From: Vibrio navarrensis
GTDB lineage: Bacteria > Pseudomonadota > Gammaproteobacteria > Enterobacterales > Vibrionaceae
NCBI RefSeq assembly: GCF_000764325.1
Contig: NZ_JMCG01000002.1
Location: 186,001 to 250,000 of the forward strand
Direction: 5' to 3'
DNA: 64,000 bases
The notes below the pieces were generated by a model that worked only from the letters and a program-made list of their open reading frames with translations, was not told where the DNA came from and made no database searches. Within the stretch, counting starts at the first letter, position 1. Each line of letters begins with the position of its first letter. The translations under genes were made by a program, and so were the position numbers. This document shows positions 32,124-44,125 of this stretch, piece after piece.

Positions 32124-33277
32124 TTGCTCTCTCCCATCGCCTGCAGCAAACTGCGAGCCAGCACTTTAAGTTGCTCGGTATTGTGGTTAGCGGTGAGGGT
32201 AATTCTCAAACGCGAAGTTCCTTGTAAAACGGTTGGCGGACGAATCGCCGTCAGCCATAAGCCTTGCTGGCGACAGTGCTCAGAGACAGCCATCGTGCGT
32301 TGTGCATCACCTATAATCCAAGGTTTTATTGGTGTCGATGTATCAACGTAGCCCGCCTCATTTTTCAGCAACAGAGCATACGTTTGTTGCAACTCATCTA
32401 ACTTTTCTCTTCGCCAACGTTGCGTACGTATCATCTCAATCGCGTGGGTTAAGGCAAACGCCTGAGCGGGTGGAATCGCCGTCGAATAGACATGATGACG
32501 GGCAAATTGGGCCAGATAGTCGCCAGTGGATTGGTCGCATAAGATCGCCGCACCAGACAAGCCAAACGCTTTGCCAAAAGTGACCACCAAAAGCTCTGGT
32601 TTAATCGCAGCCAAATCGCAACTGCCCCGCCCTTCCTCGCCAAGCACGCCAATGCCGTGGGCATCATCGATCGCCAGCCAAGCGTTTTTTTGCTTGGCGA
32701 CCTGAGCAATGTTTGCCAACGGAGCGAGATCGCCATCCATACTGAAAACGCCCTCAGTAACCACGAGGCTGCACCCTTTTGCATCCAGCAAAGTATCGAG
32801 ATGACGAGTGTCGTTATGCTTCCACCGTTTCATCGTCGCGGACGAAAGGTGGCCAGCTTCCTGCAAAGAGGCGTGATTAAGTTTATCTTGGTAAAGAAAA
32901 TCGCCTTTTTCTAACAAACTGAACAACATGGCTTGATTGGCCGCAAAGCCCGAGCCAAACAAGATGGCCCGTTCAAAGCCTAACCAATCGCATAAGGCTG
33001 CTTCAAGGTTGCTGTGCGCCGGGGAAAACCCCGTCACCATAGGCGACGCGCCACTGCCACAGCCGTATAAACTCAGTCCTTGCTGCCATGCGCGCACTAG
33101 TGACTGGTCGTTTGCTAAACCCAAATAATCATTGGCAGAGAAGTTGATATAGCGTTTGCCATCACATTCGAGCTCGGTTTGGTTGCCAGAGAAAATCACC
33201 TGAGTGCGCCGGCTCAAACCTTGCTGCGCTCTTTGCGAAAGCGCGCCTTCAATTCTGGACTTAAACGCTGGCGTCAT
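32120..33277 (-). CDS. bioF: 8-amino-7-oxononanoate synthase
   Basis: This 385-residue PLP enzyme of the alpha-oxoamine synthase family joins pimeloyl-ACP and alanine. The cofactor Lys is in [14 protein letters not shown] near residue 235, with [15 protein letters not shown] (Asp/His) ahead of it and [11 protein letters not shown] near the N-terminus. It overlaps bioB by 17 bases. Confidence 0.96.
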   Translation of the reverse strand: MTPAFKSRIEGALSQRAQQGLSRRTQVIFSGNQTELECDGKRYINFSANDYLGLANDQSLVRAWQQGLSLYGCGSGASPMVTGFSPAHSNLEAALCDWLGFERAILFGSGFAANQAMLFSLLEKGDFLYQDKLNHASLQEAGHLSSATMKRWKHNDTRHLDTLLDAKGCSLVVTEGVFSMDGDLAPLANIAQVAKQKNAWLAIDDAHGIGVLGEEGRGSCDLAAIKPELLVVTFGKAFGLSGAAILCDQSTGDYLAQFARHHVYSTAIPPAQAFALTHAIEMIRTQRWRREKLDELQQTYALLLKNEAGYVDTSTPIKPWIIGDAQRTMAVSEHCRQQGLWLTAIRPPTVLQGTSRLRITLTANHNTEQLKVLARSLLQAMGESK

Positions 33278-34313
33278 AAAACAGGTCGTCTTTCGCCGGA
33301 CGAGCAGCCACTCGTTCTACCACGCGATCAAGCAAGTCGTTTTCTTCAATTTCATCCGGTTTTTGCGACACTTGCTGGCGGTTAATCCCCAGCTTGTTAA
33401 ACAGCAACATGTCTTTGTCTTCGGATGGATTGGGAGTGGTCAAAAGTTTGCAACCGTAGAAAATGGAGTTGGCACCCGCCATAAAACATAAGGTTTGCAT
33501 CTGCTCATTCATATTTTCACGGCCAGCAGAGAGACGTACCGCCGATTGCGGCATCATGATGCGGGCGATGGCAATTAAGCGAATAAAGTCAAAAGGATCG
33601 ACATCTTCTGCGCTTTCCAGAGGCGTCCCTTTGACTTTGACCAACATATTGATCGGCACACTTTCCGGATGAACCGGCAAGTTGGCTAATTCCACCAGCA
33701 ATCCGGCGCGGTCATGGGCACTCTCACCCATGCCAATGATCCCGCCAGAACAGATTTTCATTCCCGCGTCACGCACGTGAGAAAGTGTATCTAGGCGATC
33801 TTGATAGGTGCGAGTGGTGATGATGTTGCCGTAAAACTCTGGCGAGGTATCAAGGTTATGGTTGTAATAATCAAGGCCCGCTTCGGCAAGCTGGTTCGCT
33901 TGCTCAGGCGTGAGCATACCCAGCGTCATACAGGTTTCTAGCCCCATCCCTTTAACCCCTTGGATCATCTCTTTGAGCAGCGGCATATCACGCTCTTTCG
34001 GATTTTTCCACGCAGCACCCATACAAAAACGCGTAGAACCTGCGTTTTTCGCTTTCTGCGCGGCATCCAGCACCCGCTCGACTTCCATTAAGCGCTCTTT
34101 CTCAACGTCAGTTTGATAACGAGCACTCTGCGGGCAATACTTGCAATCTTCAGGGCAAGCGCCGGTTTTAATCGACAGCAAAGTGCTGACTTGCACTTGG
34201 TTGGCGGGATGGTAATGACGGTGAACTTGCTGCGCTGCAAAAAGCAAATCCATAAAAGGCTTATCCATTAGCTCACGCACTTGTGCATGAGTCCAGTTGT
34301 GACGTACTTCCAC
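33261..34313 (-). CDS. bioB: Biotin synthase
   Basis: This 350-residue radical-SAM enzyme inserts sulfur into dethiobiotin. The 4Fe-4S cluster motif CPEDCKYC lies near residues 53-60, and the second cluster ligands follow in [10 protein letters not shown] and later Cys residues plus the Arg in [10 protein letters not shown]. It is first in the bioBFCD operon, divergent from bioA. Confidence 0.97.
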   Translation of the reverse strand: MEVRHNWTHAQVRELMDKPFMDLLFAAQQVHRHYHPANQVQVSTLLSIKTGACPEDCKYCPQSARYQTDVEKERLMEVERVLDAAQKAKNAGSTRFCMGAAWKNPKERDMPLLKEMIQGVKGMGLETCMTLGMLTPEQANQLAEAGLDYYNHNLDTSPEFYGNIITTRTYQDRLDTLSHVRDAGMKICSGGIIGMGESAHDRAGLLVELANLPVHPESVPINMLVKVKGTPLESAEDVDPFDFIRLIAIARIMMPQSAVRLSAGRENMNEQMQTLCFMAGANSIFYGCKLLTTPNPSEDKDMLLFNKLGINRQQVSQKPDEIEENDLLDRVVERVAARPAKDDLFYDASV

Positions 34314-34355
34314 GTGTATTCCTTGCGTAACTTTTTGTTAAGTCGTTTTCGTTTT

Positions 34356-34390
34356 GTTGACAGTCTACTGAGTCCCGATAAACTGTCAAC
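34356..34390. promoter_or_regulatory. BirA-type biotin operator with overlapping divergent promoters
   Basis: GTTGACAGT (34356-34364) and ACTGTCAAC (34382-34390) form a perfect 9-bp inverted repeat across 17 bases, between bioB and bioA, the place of the BirA operator in E. coli. Each arm contains TTGACA in its own direction, followed at 16 bases by TAAACT (plus) and TAGACT (minus). A single BirA-biotinyl-AMP dimer could therefore cover both promoters. The arms differ from the E. coli TTGTAAACC consensus but agree with its position and symmetry. Confidence 0.7.
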
Positions 34391-34454
34391 GAAATCAAAC
34401 ACAACAAAGTTTACATTGGGTTATTTTTTAAACATCAAATTATTGGAACAACAC

Positions 34455-35735
34455 ATGGATTTAGCCTTCGACCGCCGCCACATCTGGCATCCTTACACTT
34501 CAACCTTAACACCTCTGACCTGCTATCCGGTCAGTGCCGCGCAAGGTGTGACACTGCAGTTAGAAGACGGTCGAACGCTGGTTGACGGTATGTCCTCATG
34601 GTGGTCAGCCATTCATGGCTATAACCATCCACACCTTAACGCTGCGGCGCACGCTCAGATTGATCGAGTTTCCCATGTCATGTTTGGTGGCATCACGCAC
34701 CAACCCGCCATTAATCTGTGCAAGAAACTGCTATCACTCGCACCGAGCAACCTTGAGCACGTATTCTTAGCCGATTCGGGATCGGTGGCTGTAGAAGTCA
34801 GTTTGAAAATGGCGTTGCAATATTGGCACGCCAAAGGTGAATCTCGACCTAAATTCCTCACGTTACGCCACGGCTATCACGGTGATACGTTCGCCGCAAT
34901 GTCGGTCACCGACCCTGACAACTCCATGCACTCTTTATACAAAGGCTTTTTACCGGAGCATATTTTCGCCAACTCGCCCACGGTCGGTTTTTGGGATGAG
35001 TGGAACCCAGACGATTTAGCCCATTTCACCGAGCAAATCAACCAGCATCATACTCAGTTGGCGGCGGTGATCTTAGAGCCTATCGTCCAAGGCGCTGGCG
35101 GCATGCGCATCTATCATCCTGAGTTTTTAAAAGGTGTCCGAACGCTTTGTGACCAATATGGCCTGCTGCTGATTGCCGATGAAATCGCCACGGGTTTTGG
35201 CCGCACAGGCAAGCTCTTTGCTTGTGAACACGCTGATGTTCAACCGGATATTTTGTGCGTAGGAAAAGCGTTGACGGGCGGTTATATGACGCTGTCCGCT
35301 ACCTTGACCAGCAAACAGGTCGCCGACACCGTGTGCAGCGGGGAAGCTGGCTGCTTTATGCATGGACCAACATTTATGGGCAACCCCCTCGCCTGCGCGG
35401 TTGCAACGGCGAGTTTAGAGCTAATCGAACAAGGAGATTGGCAGAAGCAAACGAGTGAGATTGAGCGACTGTTTTCTCAATTACTACCATCACTGCAAGC
35501 TTACCCAATCGTCAAAGAGACGCGCTGGCTAGGCGCGATTGGCGTGGTTGAAACTCATCGTCCAGTCAATATGGAAGAGATCCAAGCTCTGTTTGTCGAG
35601 CTCGGCGTGTGGATTCGTCCATTTGGCAAACTGATCTATATCATGCCGCCCTTTATCAGTGAGCGAGAGCATATTGAAAAACTGGTCAACGCCATCGAGA
35701 GCGCGTTACAAAGAGAAGAGTGTTTTTTGATATAA
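34455..35735 (+). CDS. bioA: Adenosylmethionine-8-amino-7-oxononanoate aminotransferase
   Basis: This 426-residue class III aminotransferase uses SAM as amino donor to make 7,8-diaminopelargonate. The N-terminus MDLAFDRRHIWHPYTS, the DEIATGFGRTG aspartate loop near residue 245 and the PLP Lys in CVGKALTGGYMT near 274 are diagnostic. The ATG at 34455 is chosen; longer in-frame starts run through the divergent promoter region and would be wrong. It faces bioB, completing the divergon. Confidence 0.96.
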   Translation: MDLAFDRRHIWHPYTSTLTPLTCYPVSAAQGVTLQLEDGRTLVDGMSSWWSAIHGYNHPHLNAAAHAQIDRVSHVMFGGITHQPAINLCKKLLSLAPSNLEHVFLADSGSVAVEVSLKMALQYWHAKGESRPKFLTLRHGYHGDTFAAMSVTDPDNSMHSLYKGFLPEHIFANSPTVGFWDEWNPDDLAHFTEQINQHHTQLAAVILEPIVQGAGGMRIYHPEFLKGVRTLCDQYGLLLIADEIATGFGRTGKLFACEHADVQPDILCVGKALTGGYMTLSATLTSKQVADTVCSGEAGCFMHGPTFMGNPLACAVATASLELIEQGDWQKQTSEIERLFSQLLPSLQAYPIVKETRWLGAIGVVETHRPVNMEEIQALFVELGVWIRPFGKLIYIMPPFISEREHIEKLVNAIESALQREECFLI

Positions 35736-35737
35736 AA

Positions 35738-35761
35738 AAACCCAGCGCAGAGGCTGGGTTT
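35738..35761. terminator. Bidirectional bioA/serS terminator
   Basis: AAACCCAGC and GCTGGGTTT pair over 9 bp. On the minus strand a run of T follows, giving a good serS terminator; it lies just past the bioA stop. Confidence 0.8.
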
Positions 35762-35779
35762 GATATTGATTTGATCAAA

Positions 35780-37123
<1,344 letters not shown>

Positions 37124-37178
37124 TCAATCCAGACGAACACGTTGAAAAAATTAACCGAATAAATGTATCCAAAAACGC

Positions 37179-38528
37179 CTACTTTTCATAGCGCTTTTGT
37201 GGGCTATTTGCGTCTAAATTAGCCAGGTAATCTAACTTTTCCGCGATTTTGCCCTCTAAACCGCGGTTTGTTGGCTGATAGTACTTACGTGATGCCATTT
37301 CTAATGGAAGGTAGCGTTCTCCCGCAGCGTAAGCCCCGGGCTCATCGTGTGCGTAGCGATAGCCTTCACCGTAGCCGAGATCTTTCATCAGTCCGGTTGG
37401 CGCGTTGCGCAAATGGAATGGCACCTCATATTCGGGCAAGTTGTGGGCATCGGCCAGCGCTTGTTTCCACGCGGTATACACGGCATTGCTTTTCGGCGCG
37501 CAGGCTAAGTAGACGATCGCCTGTGCGATCGCGCGTTCACCTTCTGCCGGACCTACACGGGTGAAACAATCCCACGCGGCGAGTGCCACTTGCATCGCTC
37601 TTGGATCCGCGTTACCAACGTCTTCAGACGCAATCGCCAGCAGACGGCGGGCGATGTAGAGTGGATCACAACCTGCGGCAATCATGCGCGCAGCCCAATA
37701 CAAGGCCGCATCGGGATTCGATCCGCGAATCGACTTATGCACCGCGGAGATCAGGTCGTACCAAATATCGCCTTTGTTATCAAAGCGGGAGACTTTTTCT
37801 CCCGCCACTTCGGCCAACAGCGCCAAGGTGATCTGCTTTTCGCCTTGCGCATTCTCTTCGGCCATGTCGTAGAGCAGTTCCAGATAGTTGAGTGACATTC
37901 TCGCGTCACCATTCACCAACTCAGCGAGGCGACTTAGAACGTTGTCGGCAAAATACGCAGAAATGTTACCCAAGCCGCGCGACTTATCCTCGATTGCTTG
38001 ACGCAGAGCAAGCAAGATTTCATCGCTACTAAGTGACGCGAGCTTGTACACTCGCGCTCGCGACAGTAATGCGTTGTTGAGTTCGAAAGAAGGGTTTTCC
38101 GTGGTCGCGCCAATAAACGTCACCGTGCCATCTTCAATGTGGGGCAAAAAGGCATCCTGTTGAGATTTATTAAAACGGTGCACCTCATCGACAAACAAAA
38201 TGGTTCGTCGCCCAGCAAGTTTGTTTTCACGCGCTTTTTCAATCGCCGCACGGATCTCTTTGACCCCCGATGTCACCGCAGAAACACGCTCTACTTCCGC
38301 ATTGGCGTAGTTTGCGGCCACTTCAGCCAAGGTGGTTTTACCCGTGCCGGGTGGGCCCCAAAGAATCATCGAGTGCAAATGGCCGGCTTCCAATGCTCGG
38401 CGCAGCGGCTTTCCCGGCCCGAGAATATGTTGCTGACCGATATACTGCTCTACCGTTTCTGGCCTCATACGAGCAGCAAGGGGACGAAAATCCTCGTCCC
38501 CTGAAAAATCTAACGTGTAATTGGTCAC
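37179..38528 (-). CDS. rarA: Replication-associated recombination protein A (RarA/MgsA)
   Basis: This AAA+ ATPase of 449 residues acts at stalled replication forks. Walker A is [12 protein letters not shown] near residue 59 and Walker B is [11 protein letters not shown] near 110; sensor 1 follows in [12 protein letters not shown]. The C-terminal tetramerisation region is complete. It begins 6 bases after lolA. Confidence 0.95.
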   Translation of the reverse strand: MTNYTLDFSGDEDFRPLAARMRPETVEQYIGQQHILGPGKPLRRALEAGHLHSMILWGPPGTGKTTLAEVAANYANAEVERVSAVTSGVKEIRAAIEKARENKLAGRRTILFVDEVHRFNKSQQDAFLPHIEDGTVTFIGATTENPSFELNNALLSRARVYKLASLSSDEILLALRQAIEDKSRGLGNISAYFADNVLSRLAELVNGDARMSLNYLELLYDMAEENAQGEKQITLALLAEVAGEKVSRFDNKGDIWYDLISAVHKSIRGSNPDAALYWAARMIAAGCDPLYIARRLLAIASEDVGNADPRAMQVALAAWDCFTRVGPAEGERAIAQAIVYLACAPKSNAVYTAWKQALADAHNLPEYEVPFHLRNAPTGLMKDLGYGEGYRYAHDEPGAYAAGERYLPLEMASRKYYQPTNRGLEGKIAEKLDYLANLDANSPQKRYEK

Positions 38529-38534
38529 GAGCGA

Positions 38535-39131
38535 TTAATTCCTTTGATCATCCACTTCCACTCCCTCTGGAATGGCGAAGGTAAATCTGTCGGCATTCGG
38601 TTTGCCCAGCTTTACTTGGCTGAACTTGAACAGCCCTTTTTGGCCGTCTTGCTCAATCACATTAAAGCCATTGACTATGCCTTTGGCGTCGATATCGATT
38701 TGAAACTGGCCTTGAGTCGAATCGACTGCTTTCGGAATTAAGGTAAAGACATTGCCTTGTTGCTCAACGCGATAATTCTGCCAATCACTGGCTCGATTGC
38801 GTGTTAGTAGTACAAAGGGGGTTTGCTCCGTCGCTTGCTCTTGCCAGTAAATGCTGACCTGTTCAATAAAAGGGCTGTAGTACCAGAGCGTTTTGCCATC
38901 GGAAACTAACAGGTTTTCATCCGGGAAAGCGGTGTTCCAGCGAAACAGACTCGGACGAGCAATTTCAACGGTTCCTTCCCCTTCCATAATGGTTTCCCCT
39001 TCGGGGCTGAGGACCGTTTGGGAAAATTGGGCGCTAAAGCCATCGTTGATCGCCAAGCGGTTGCTGAGCTCCTCCTGTGGGGAAGCCATTACCGACGCGC
39101 TTAGAAACATCAACGTAAACCATTTCTTCAT
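38535..39131 (-). CDS. lolA: Outer-membrane lipoprotein carrier LolA
   Basis: This periplasmic chaperone of 198 residues carries lipoproteins from LolCDE to LolB. The signal peptide [16 protein letters not shown] is cut before SPQEEL. The mature protein shows the unclosed beta-barrel pattern ([37 protein letters not shown]). It is encoded between ftsK and rarA as in E. coli. Confidence 0.95.
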   Translation of the reverse strand: MKKWFTLMFLSASVMASPQEELSNRLAINDGFSAQFSQTVLSPEGETIMEGEGTVEIARPSLFRWNTAFPDENLLVSDGKTLWYYSPFIEQVSIYWQEQATEQTPFVLLTRNRASDWQNYRVEQQGNVFTLIPKAVDSTQGQFQIDIDAKGIVNGFNVIEQDGQKGLFKFSQVKLGKPNADRFTFAIPEGVEVDDQRN

Positions 39132-39201
39132 TTTTCTACCTTTCTACAACTTGTGGCGAGAAAACTCGTGTTATTGGACGGCGATTCAATCCGTAAGTTC
39201 A

Positions 39202-42075
39202 TTAATCTCTGGGTGGCGCGGGAGCTAGGACTTCTCGATTGCCGTTATGGCCCGGCGCGCTGACAATGCCCTGCGCTTCGAGTTGCTCTACGATCCGTGC
39301 GGCTCGGTTATAACCAATTTTAAAGCGACGCTGAACGCCAGACACAGAGCCACGGCGCGATTGAACCACATGCTCGACCACCTGATCGAACAGCGGGTCC
39401 AACTCATCGTCGCTTTCCATCTGCTCTCCCGGCAACAGTGCATCGGGGCCTTGATCGCCGCTGACAATCTCTTCGATATAATTGGGTTTGCCACGCGCTT
39501 TCCAGTTATTTACCACGGCATGCACATCGTCATCGGAAGCAAACGCACCATGAACGCGAATCGTGTGACTTGAACCGGGAGGCAGATAGAGCATATCACC
39601 CATTCCCAGTAACGACTCCGCGCCACCTTGGTCCAAAATAGTTCGTGAGTCCGTTTTGGTTGACACGGTAAACGCCACTCGGGTTGGAATGTTTGCTTTG
39701 ATTAGACCCGTGATCACATCGACCGAAGGACGCTGGGTCGCGAGGATCAAGTGGATGCCTGCGGCGCGCGCTTTTTGCGCCAAGCGAGCAATCAGTTCTT
39801 CCACTTTTTTACCCACCACCATCATCAAGTCGGCAAACTCATCAACCACCACCACAATGTAGGGCAGTTTTTCCAGCAAGGGCGGCTCCGTATCCATGCT
39901 ATCGCCTTCTTTCCACAACGGATCGTGAATCGGATGACCCGCTTCTGCGGCCATTTTCAGCTTTTCATTAAAGCCTTTAATGTTACGGACACCCATCACT
40001 GACATCAGTTTGTAGCGACGCTCCATCTCACCCACACACCAGCGCAGCGCATTAGAAGCATCCTTCATGTCGGTCACCACTTCGGCTAACAGATGCGGAA
40101 TACCTTCGTAGACAGACAACTCAAGCATTTTCGGGTCGATCATGATAAAGCGCACCTCTTCAGGGCTAGCTTTATACAGCATGCTCAGGATCATCACGTT
40201 GACCCCGACAGATTTACCGGAACCCGTGGTACCTGCCACCAGCACGTGTGGCATCTTAGACAAATCGGCAACCAACGCTTCACCCGCAATATCTTGCCCC
40301 AGCACCACGGTGGTCGGTGAGGTGGCCTGCTCAAACTGAGGGCTCGCAATCACATCAGAGAGATAGACGGTCTGGCGGCTCATGTTGGGCAGTTCGAGAC
40401 CGACGTAAGGCTTGCCGGGGATCACCTCGACAACACGCACCGCCATAGCAGACAGCGAACGCGCCAAGTCCATCGATAAGCTGGATATACGACTAACCTT
40501 CACCCCTGGCGCCAAATCCAACTCAAAACGCGTAATCACAGGGCCGGGGAAAATCCCCACAACGCGCGCTTTAATTTTGTAGTCGGCCAGTTTTGATTCC
40601 ACCAAACGCGCAATGTGCTCCAGCGCTTCTTTATCGATGAAATTTTCTCGCTTTTCTGGATGATAAAGCAGCTCTAACGTCGGCAACGGCTCTTGTGGTA
40701 CAGGCAGGTTCTGCTCTTTTTTCATCAAGAACGGATTGTTTGCCCCTGCCATGTTTTGCTGTGCTTGGCTGACCATATTCTGAAAAGCGGTGACATCTTC
40801 ATCAGCTTGAGACTCTTCTTCACTCTCGTCATTTTCATAAGACGCAGATGTCTCTGTTTCTGACAAAGACCACGATTGCTGCTCAAGCGGAGTTTGCGCT
40901 TCATACTCTTCTGCCTCTTGCATCCAAGGCGGTGAATCGAGATCGTCTTCCAAGCTCGACATTACTGGTTCACGTCGATGCGGCTCACCCATTTCATCCC
41001 CGATTTTATCCAGCTCGGAGGCCGAAATGACAGGCTCAAACGATGGCTCATCTTGAAGCCATAGCGGCTCTGCGTTCTCTGGCGCTGGTTCTACGGGTGA
41101 CGCTGTAGGCTGCGAATAGAGGGGCGATTCAGTTGGCATGTCATCAGCAAACATCGCCTCTTGTTCCAACTCCTCAATCGTCGCCGTCAGCTTTTGACTG
41201 CGCGTTTCTTGCGGCATTTCTGGCGCAATGTCTGCGTGGTAATTGGCCTGAGAAGGCATATGAATGGGATAGTTAGTTTGCGGCGAAGCGGCCACAGCGG
41301 ACTCTTCAAGATATTCTTCATCATGGTGCTGCGGCAAGTCTTGCGTTTTCTCGCTCACATTAGGCGTATCTAACGACTCACGTTCTAAGCTGATATTTTG
41401 TAACTGAGGCTCCAATGTCTCACCCGCGTCACCACGCACTTTGTTGACTAGCCAAACAAACAACCCAATAGCCAGATTGCCGAGCGATTCAACAATCGCT
41501 AACCAAGAAATCCCAGTCAGCAAGGTAAAGCCCGCCCCCCATAAAAAGAGCAACACTAACGTGGTGCCTAATAAATTGAGCACAGGCAAGGCTAAGTTAG
41601 TCAATACATCGCCAATCACGCCACCAGAAGAGAAATACCAGATATCATCAAAGTTGATGTCCGCCAAACCACAGCTGGTCAGGATCAGAATCACGAGACC
41701 AAGTAAACGCGTTCCCCAAAGCATCAGGTCGATGTGTTCGTCTTCGTCTCGTTTGCGGAAGAATACCCACGCAGCGATGGTGAGTAACAAAGGAAGTGGG
41801 TAGGCCAATAAGCCAAAAGCAAAAAAGAGGGTATCGGCGATCCAAGCGCCCAAAATGCCGCCGGCATTGCTAATTCCCCCGCCCCAAGCCGTTTGCGACC
41901 AAGAAGGATCGGCTGGGCTGAAAGTGATGAGTGCTATCGCTAGAAAAACAGAGCTGAGCACGCCGAGGATCAGACCGCACTCTTTGAGACGTTGAAAACC
42001 GTTCAGACGGGAAGACTGAGGCTCTTCGCTTGTTTTTATAATCGTTTCGACTTTCTTCGCGTTCTCTTTGAACAT
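39202..42075 (-). CDS. ftsK: DNA translocase FtsK
   Basis: This 957-residue septal protein couples division with chromosome segregation. Four hydrophobic helices lie in about 30-210. An acidic, Gln/Glu/Pro-rich linker covers about 215-440, shorter than in E. coli, which explains the smaller size. The motor domain follows with Walker [13 protein letters not shown] near 630 and Walker [13 protein letters not shown] near 720. The C-terminal gamma winged-helix domain ([21 protein letters not shown]) reads KOPS and touches XerD. It follows lrp. Confidence 0.96.
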   Translation of the reverse strand: MFKENAKKVETIIKTSEEPQSSRLNGFQRLKECGLILGVLSSVFLAIALITFSPADPSWSQTAWGGGISNAGGILGAWIADTLFFAFGLLAYPLPLLLTIAAWVFFRKRDEDEHIDLMLWGTRLLGLVILILTSCGLADINFDDIWYFSSGGVIGDVLTNLALPVLNLLGTTLVLLFLWGAGFTLLTGISWLAIVESLGNLAIGLFVWLVNKVRGDAGETLEPQLQNISLERESLDTPNVSEKTQDLPQHHDEEYLEESAVAASPQTNYPIHMPSQANYHADIAPEMPQETRSQKLTATIEELEQEAMFADDMPTESPLYSQPTASPVEPAPENAEPLWLQDEPSFEPVISASELDKIGDEMGEPHRREPVMSSLEDDLDSPPWMQEAEEYEAQTPLEQQSWSLSETETSASYENDESEEESQADEDVTAFQNMVSQAQQNMAGANNPFLMKKEQNLPVPQEPLPTLELLYHPEKRENFIDKEALEHIARLVESKLADYKIKARVVGIFPGPVITRFELDLAPGVKVSRISSLSMDLARSLSAMAVRVVEVIPGKPYVGLELPNMSRQTVYLSDVIASPQFEQATSPTTVVLGQDIAGEALVADLSKMPHVLVAGTTGSGKSVGVNVMILSMLYKASPEEVRFIMIDPKMLELSVYEGIPHLLAEVVTDMKDASNALRWCVGEMERRYKLMSVMGVRNIKGFNEKLKMAAEAGHPIHDPLWKEGDSMDTEPPLLEKLPYIVVVVDEFADLMMVVGKKVEELIARLAQKARAAGIHLILATQRPSVDVITGLIKANIPTRVAFTVSTKTDSRTILDQGGAESLLGMGDMLYLPPGSSHTIRVHGAFASDDDVHAVVNNWKARGKPNYIEEIVSGDQGPDALLPGEQMESDDELDPLFDQVVEHVVQSRRGSVSGVQRRFKIGYNRAARIVEQLEAQGIVSAPGHNGNREVLAPAPPRD

Positions 42076-42108
42076 AAATCAACTTGAATCATTATTAATC
42101 TGAAACAC

Positions 42109-42132
42109 TCCGAGCGGCCAAAGCCGCTCGGA
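42109..42132 (-). terminator. Hairpin before ftsK
   Basis: TCCGAGCGGC and GCCGCTCGGA pair over 10 bp around CAAA, in the leader of ftsK. Without a clear T-run it may be a partial stop for lrp transcripts or a leader structure. Confidence 0.45.
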
Positions 42133-42184
42133 TTAATAAGTTGATTTAACCACATCGAAAGGAAAAACCCAACGTCTCGTCTGC

Positions 42185-42209
42185 GAAAGCAGGCATATAA
42201 CCTGCTTTC
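42185..42209 (-). terminator. Hairpin past lrp
   Basis: GAAAGCAGG and CCTGCTTTC pair around a 7-base loop, 12 bases past the lrp stop, without a T-run. Confidence 0.4.
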
Positions 42210-42220
42210 CTTACAAGAAT

Positions 42221-42715
42221 TTAACGGGTTTTAATCACCAGCTGATTGCTTTGCTTCACTTCTTCCATAACGACGTAGGTTCGCGTGTCGTTCACACCAG
42301 GTAGGCGCAAAAGCGTGTCACCCAACAATTTACGGTAGGCCCCCATGTCAGATACACGAGTTTTCAGCAAATAGTCGAAGTCACCAGAAACCAGATGACA
42401 CTCTTGGATATCATCAAGCTTTTGCACTGCGGTGTTGAATTGCTCAAACACATCCGGTGCACCACGGTTTAACGTAATCTCAACAAATACCAATAGAGAA
42501 GCGTCAAGATACTGAGGGTTTAACAACGCGGTATAACCCGTGATGTAACCTTGACGTTCGAGACGGCGCACACGCTCCAAACACGGCGTTGGCGAGAGGC
42601 CTACGCGTTTTGAGAGTTCTACGTTTGAAATTCGACCATCTTTTTGCAACTCATTCAGAATGTTGCGGTCGATACGGTCTAGATCCTTGGACGGCTTTTT
42701 GTAGTTGTCTGCCAT
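42221..42715 (-). CDS. lrp: Leucine-responsive regulatory protein
   Basis: This 164-residue global regulator of the Lrp/AsnC family has an N-terminal helix-turn-helix (ILNELQKDGRISNVELSKRV, then GLSPTPCLERVRRLE) at about 18-60. A C-terminal RAM effector domain follows, with GDFDYLLKTRV binding leucine or alanine. The length and sequence fit Lrp itself. It faces ald across 156 bases, and lies upstream of ftsK as in E. coli. Confidence 0.95.
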   Translation of the reverse strand: MADNYKKPSKDLDRIDRNILNELQKDGRISNVELSKRVGLSPTPCLERVRRLERQGYITGYTALLNPQYLDASLLVFVEITLNRGAPDVFEQFNTAVQKLDDIQECHLVSGDFDYLLKTRVSDMGAYRKLLGDTLLRLPGVNDTRTYVVMEEVKQSNQLVIKTR

Positions 42716-42871
42716 TTTTTATTCCACCTTATTACTTCCTTGCAAAAAAATATACTACAACTTTTTAATATTCAGTATCAAATTTCATTTAAACCCACCT
42801 ATACTAGGCGTTAATTCGACAATACTACCCTACACATAGTCAATACAACCATAATAACTTAAGGAGTCAGG
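42716..42871. promoter_or_regulatory. lrp-ald divergent promoter region
   Basis: These 156 A+T-rich bases separate the two start codons and must hold both promoters. AAGGAGT lies before the ald ATG. Control of ald by Lrp from here is likely by analogy with other bacteria; no single consensus site could be fixed. Confidence 0.5.
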
Positions 42872-43996
42872 ATGATTATTGGCGTTCCAAAGGAAATCAA
42901 GAACCATGAATACCGTGTTGGCATGATCCCAGTCAGCGTGAGAGAAGTGATCTCTCATGGTCACCAAGTGTTTGTTGAAACTAATGCCGGCGCAGGCATC
43001 GGTTTTTCAGACGATGACTATATTGCTGCAGGCGCATCCATTCTTCCTACTGCTGCTGACGTATTTGCGAAAGCAGAAATGATTGTAAAGGTTAAAGAAC
43101 CTCAAGCTGTCGAACGTGCAATGCTTCGTGAAGGGCAAATTTTATTTACCTATTTACACTTAGCCCCAGATTTTCCACAAACTGAAGAGCTAATCAAGAG
43201 CAAAGCTGTCTGCATAGCCTATGAGACTGTAACAGATCATATGGGTCGCTTGCCACTACTCGCACCGATGTCTGAAGTTGCTGGTCGTATGTCTATCCAA
43301 GCTGGTGCACAGACTCTTGAGAAGTCTCACGGCGGTTGTGGTCTTCTTCTGGGCGGTGTACCTGGCGTTGAACCAGCAAAAGTCGTTGTTATCGGCGGCG
43401 GCGTTGTGGGCGCGAACGCAGCGCGCATGGCGGTTGGTCTACGTGCGGATGTCACTATCCTTGACCGTAGCGTAGACACGCTTCGTAAACTGGACGAAGA
43501 ATTCCAAGGCCGCGCTAAAGTGGTTTATTCTACAGAAGATGCGATCGAGAAGCACGTTCTAGAAGCGGATCTTGTTATCGGTGCCGTATTAATTCCGGGT
43601 GCAGCAGCGCCAAAACTGGTAACCAAAGAACACATTGCGAAAATGAAGCCAGGCTCGGCGGTGGTTGACGTGGCGATTGACCAAGGCGGCTGCTTTGAAA
43701 CATCTCATGCGACCACTCACGCAGAACCGACTTACATCGTTGATGATGTGGTTCATTACTGCGTGGCCAACATGCCAGGTGCAGTTGCACGTACGTCCAC
43801 TTTCGCATTGAACAATGCCACCCTCCCTTACATCGTGAAACTGGCTAATCTGGGTTACCAGCGCGCACTGACTGACGACAAAGGCTTCTTAAAAGGCTTG
43901 AACGTCATTCACGGCAAAGTCACTTGTAAAGAAGTTGCAGACAACTTCAACCTTGAGTACATCGCACCAGCTGACGCTATTGCTATGTTCAACTAA
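42872..43996 (+). CDS. ald: Alanine dehydrogenase
   Basis: This 374-residue NAD-dependent enzyme interconverts alanine with pyruvate and ammonia. It opens [17 protein letters not shown] with substrate-binding Arg and Lys, has the catalytic His in [10 protein letters not shown] near residue 96, and an NAD-binding Rossmann [19 protein letters not shown] near 170. [14 protein letters not shown] is the family signature near 270. It is monocistronic with its own terminator. Confidence 0.96.
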   Translation: MIIGVPKEIKNHEYRVGMIPVSVREVISHGHQVFVETNAGAGIGFSDDDYIAAGASILPTAADVFAKAEMIVKVKEPQAVERAMLREGQILFTYLHLAPDFPQTEELIKSKAVCIAYETVTDHMGRLPLLAPMSEVAGRMSIQAGAQTLEKSHGGCGLLLGGVPGVEPAKVVVIGGGVVGANAARMAVGLRADVTILDRSVDTLRKLDEEFQGRAKVVYSTEDAIEKHVLEADLVIGAVLIPGAAAPKLVTKEHIAKMKPGSAVVDVAIDQGGCFETSHATTHAEPTYIVDDVVHYCVANMPGAVARTSTFALNNATLPYIVKLANLGYQRALTDDKGFLKGLNVIHGKVTCKEVADNFNLEYIAPADAIAMFN

Positions 43997-44032
43997 GGTT
44001 ACTCCGCTAGTCGAACACTCGGCTAGAGACGC

Positions 44033-44062
44033 AAAAAGCTCGCCACTGATGCGAGCTTTTTT
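44033..44062. terminator. ald terminator
   Basis: AAAAAGCTCGC pairs with GCGAGCTTTTT around CACTGAT, with a T-run on the plus strand; it also serves the converging methyltransferase gene. Confidence 0.85.
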
Positions 44063-44125
44063 TATTCTTTTATTCATATAAATTATGAAAAAACGATCTA
44101 TCAAAAAATCAATTTCACAGCAATG

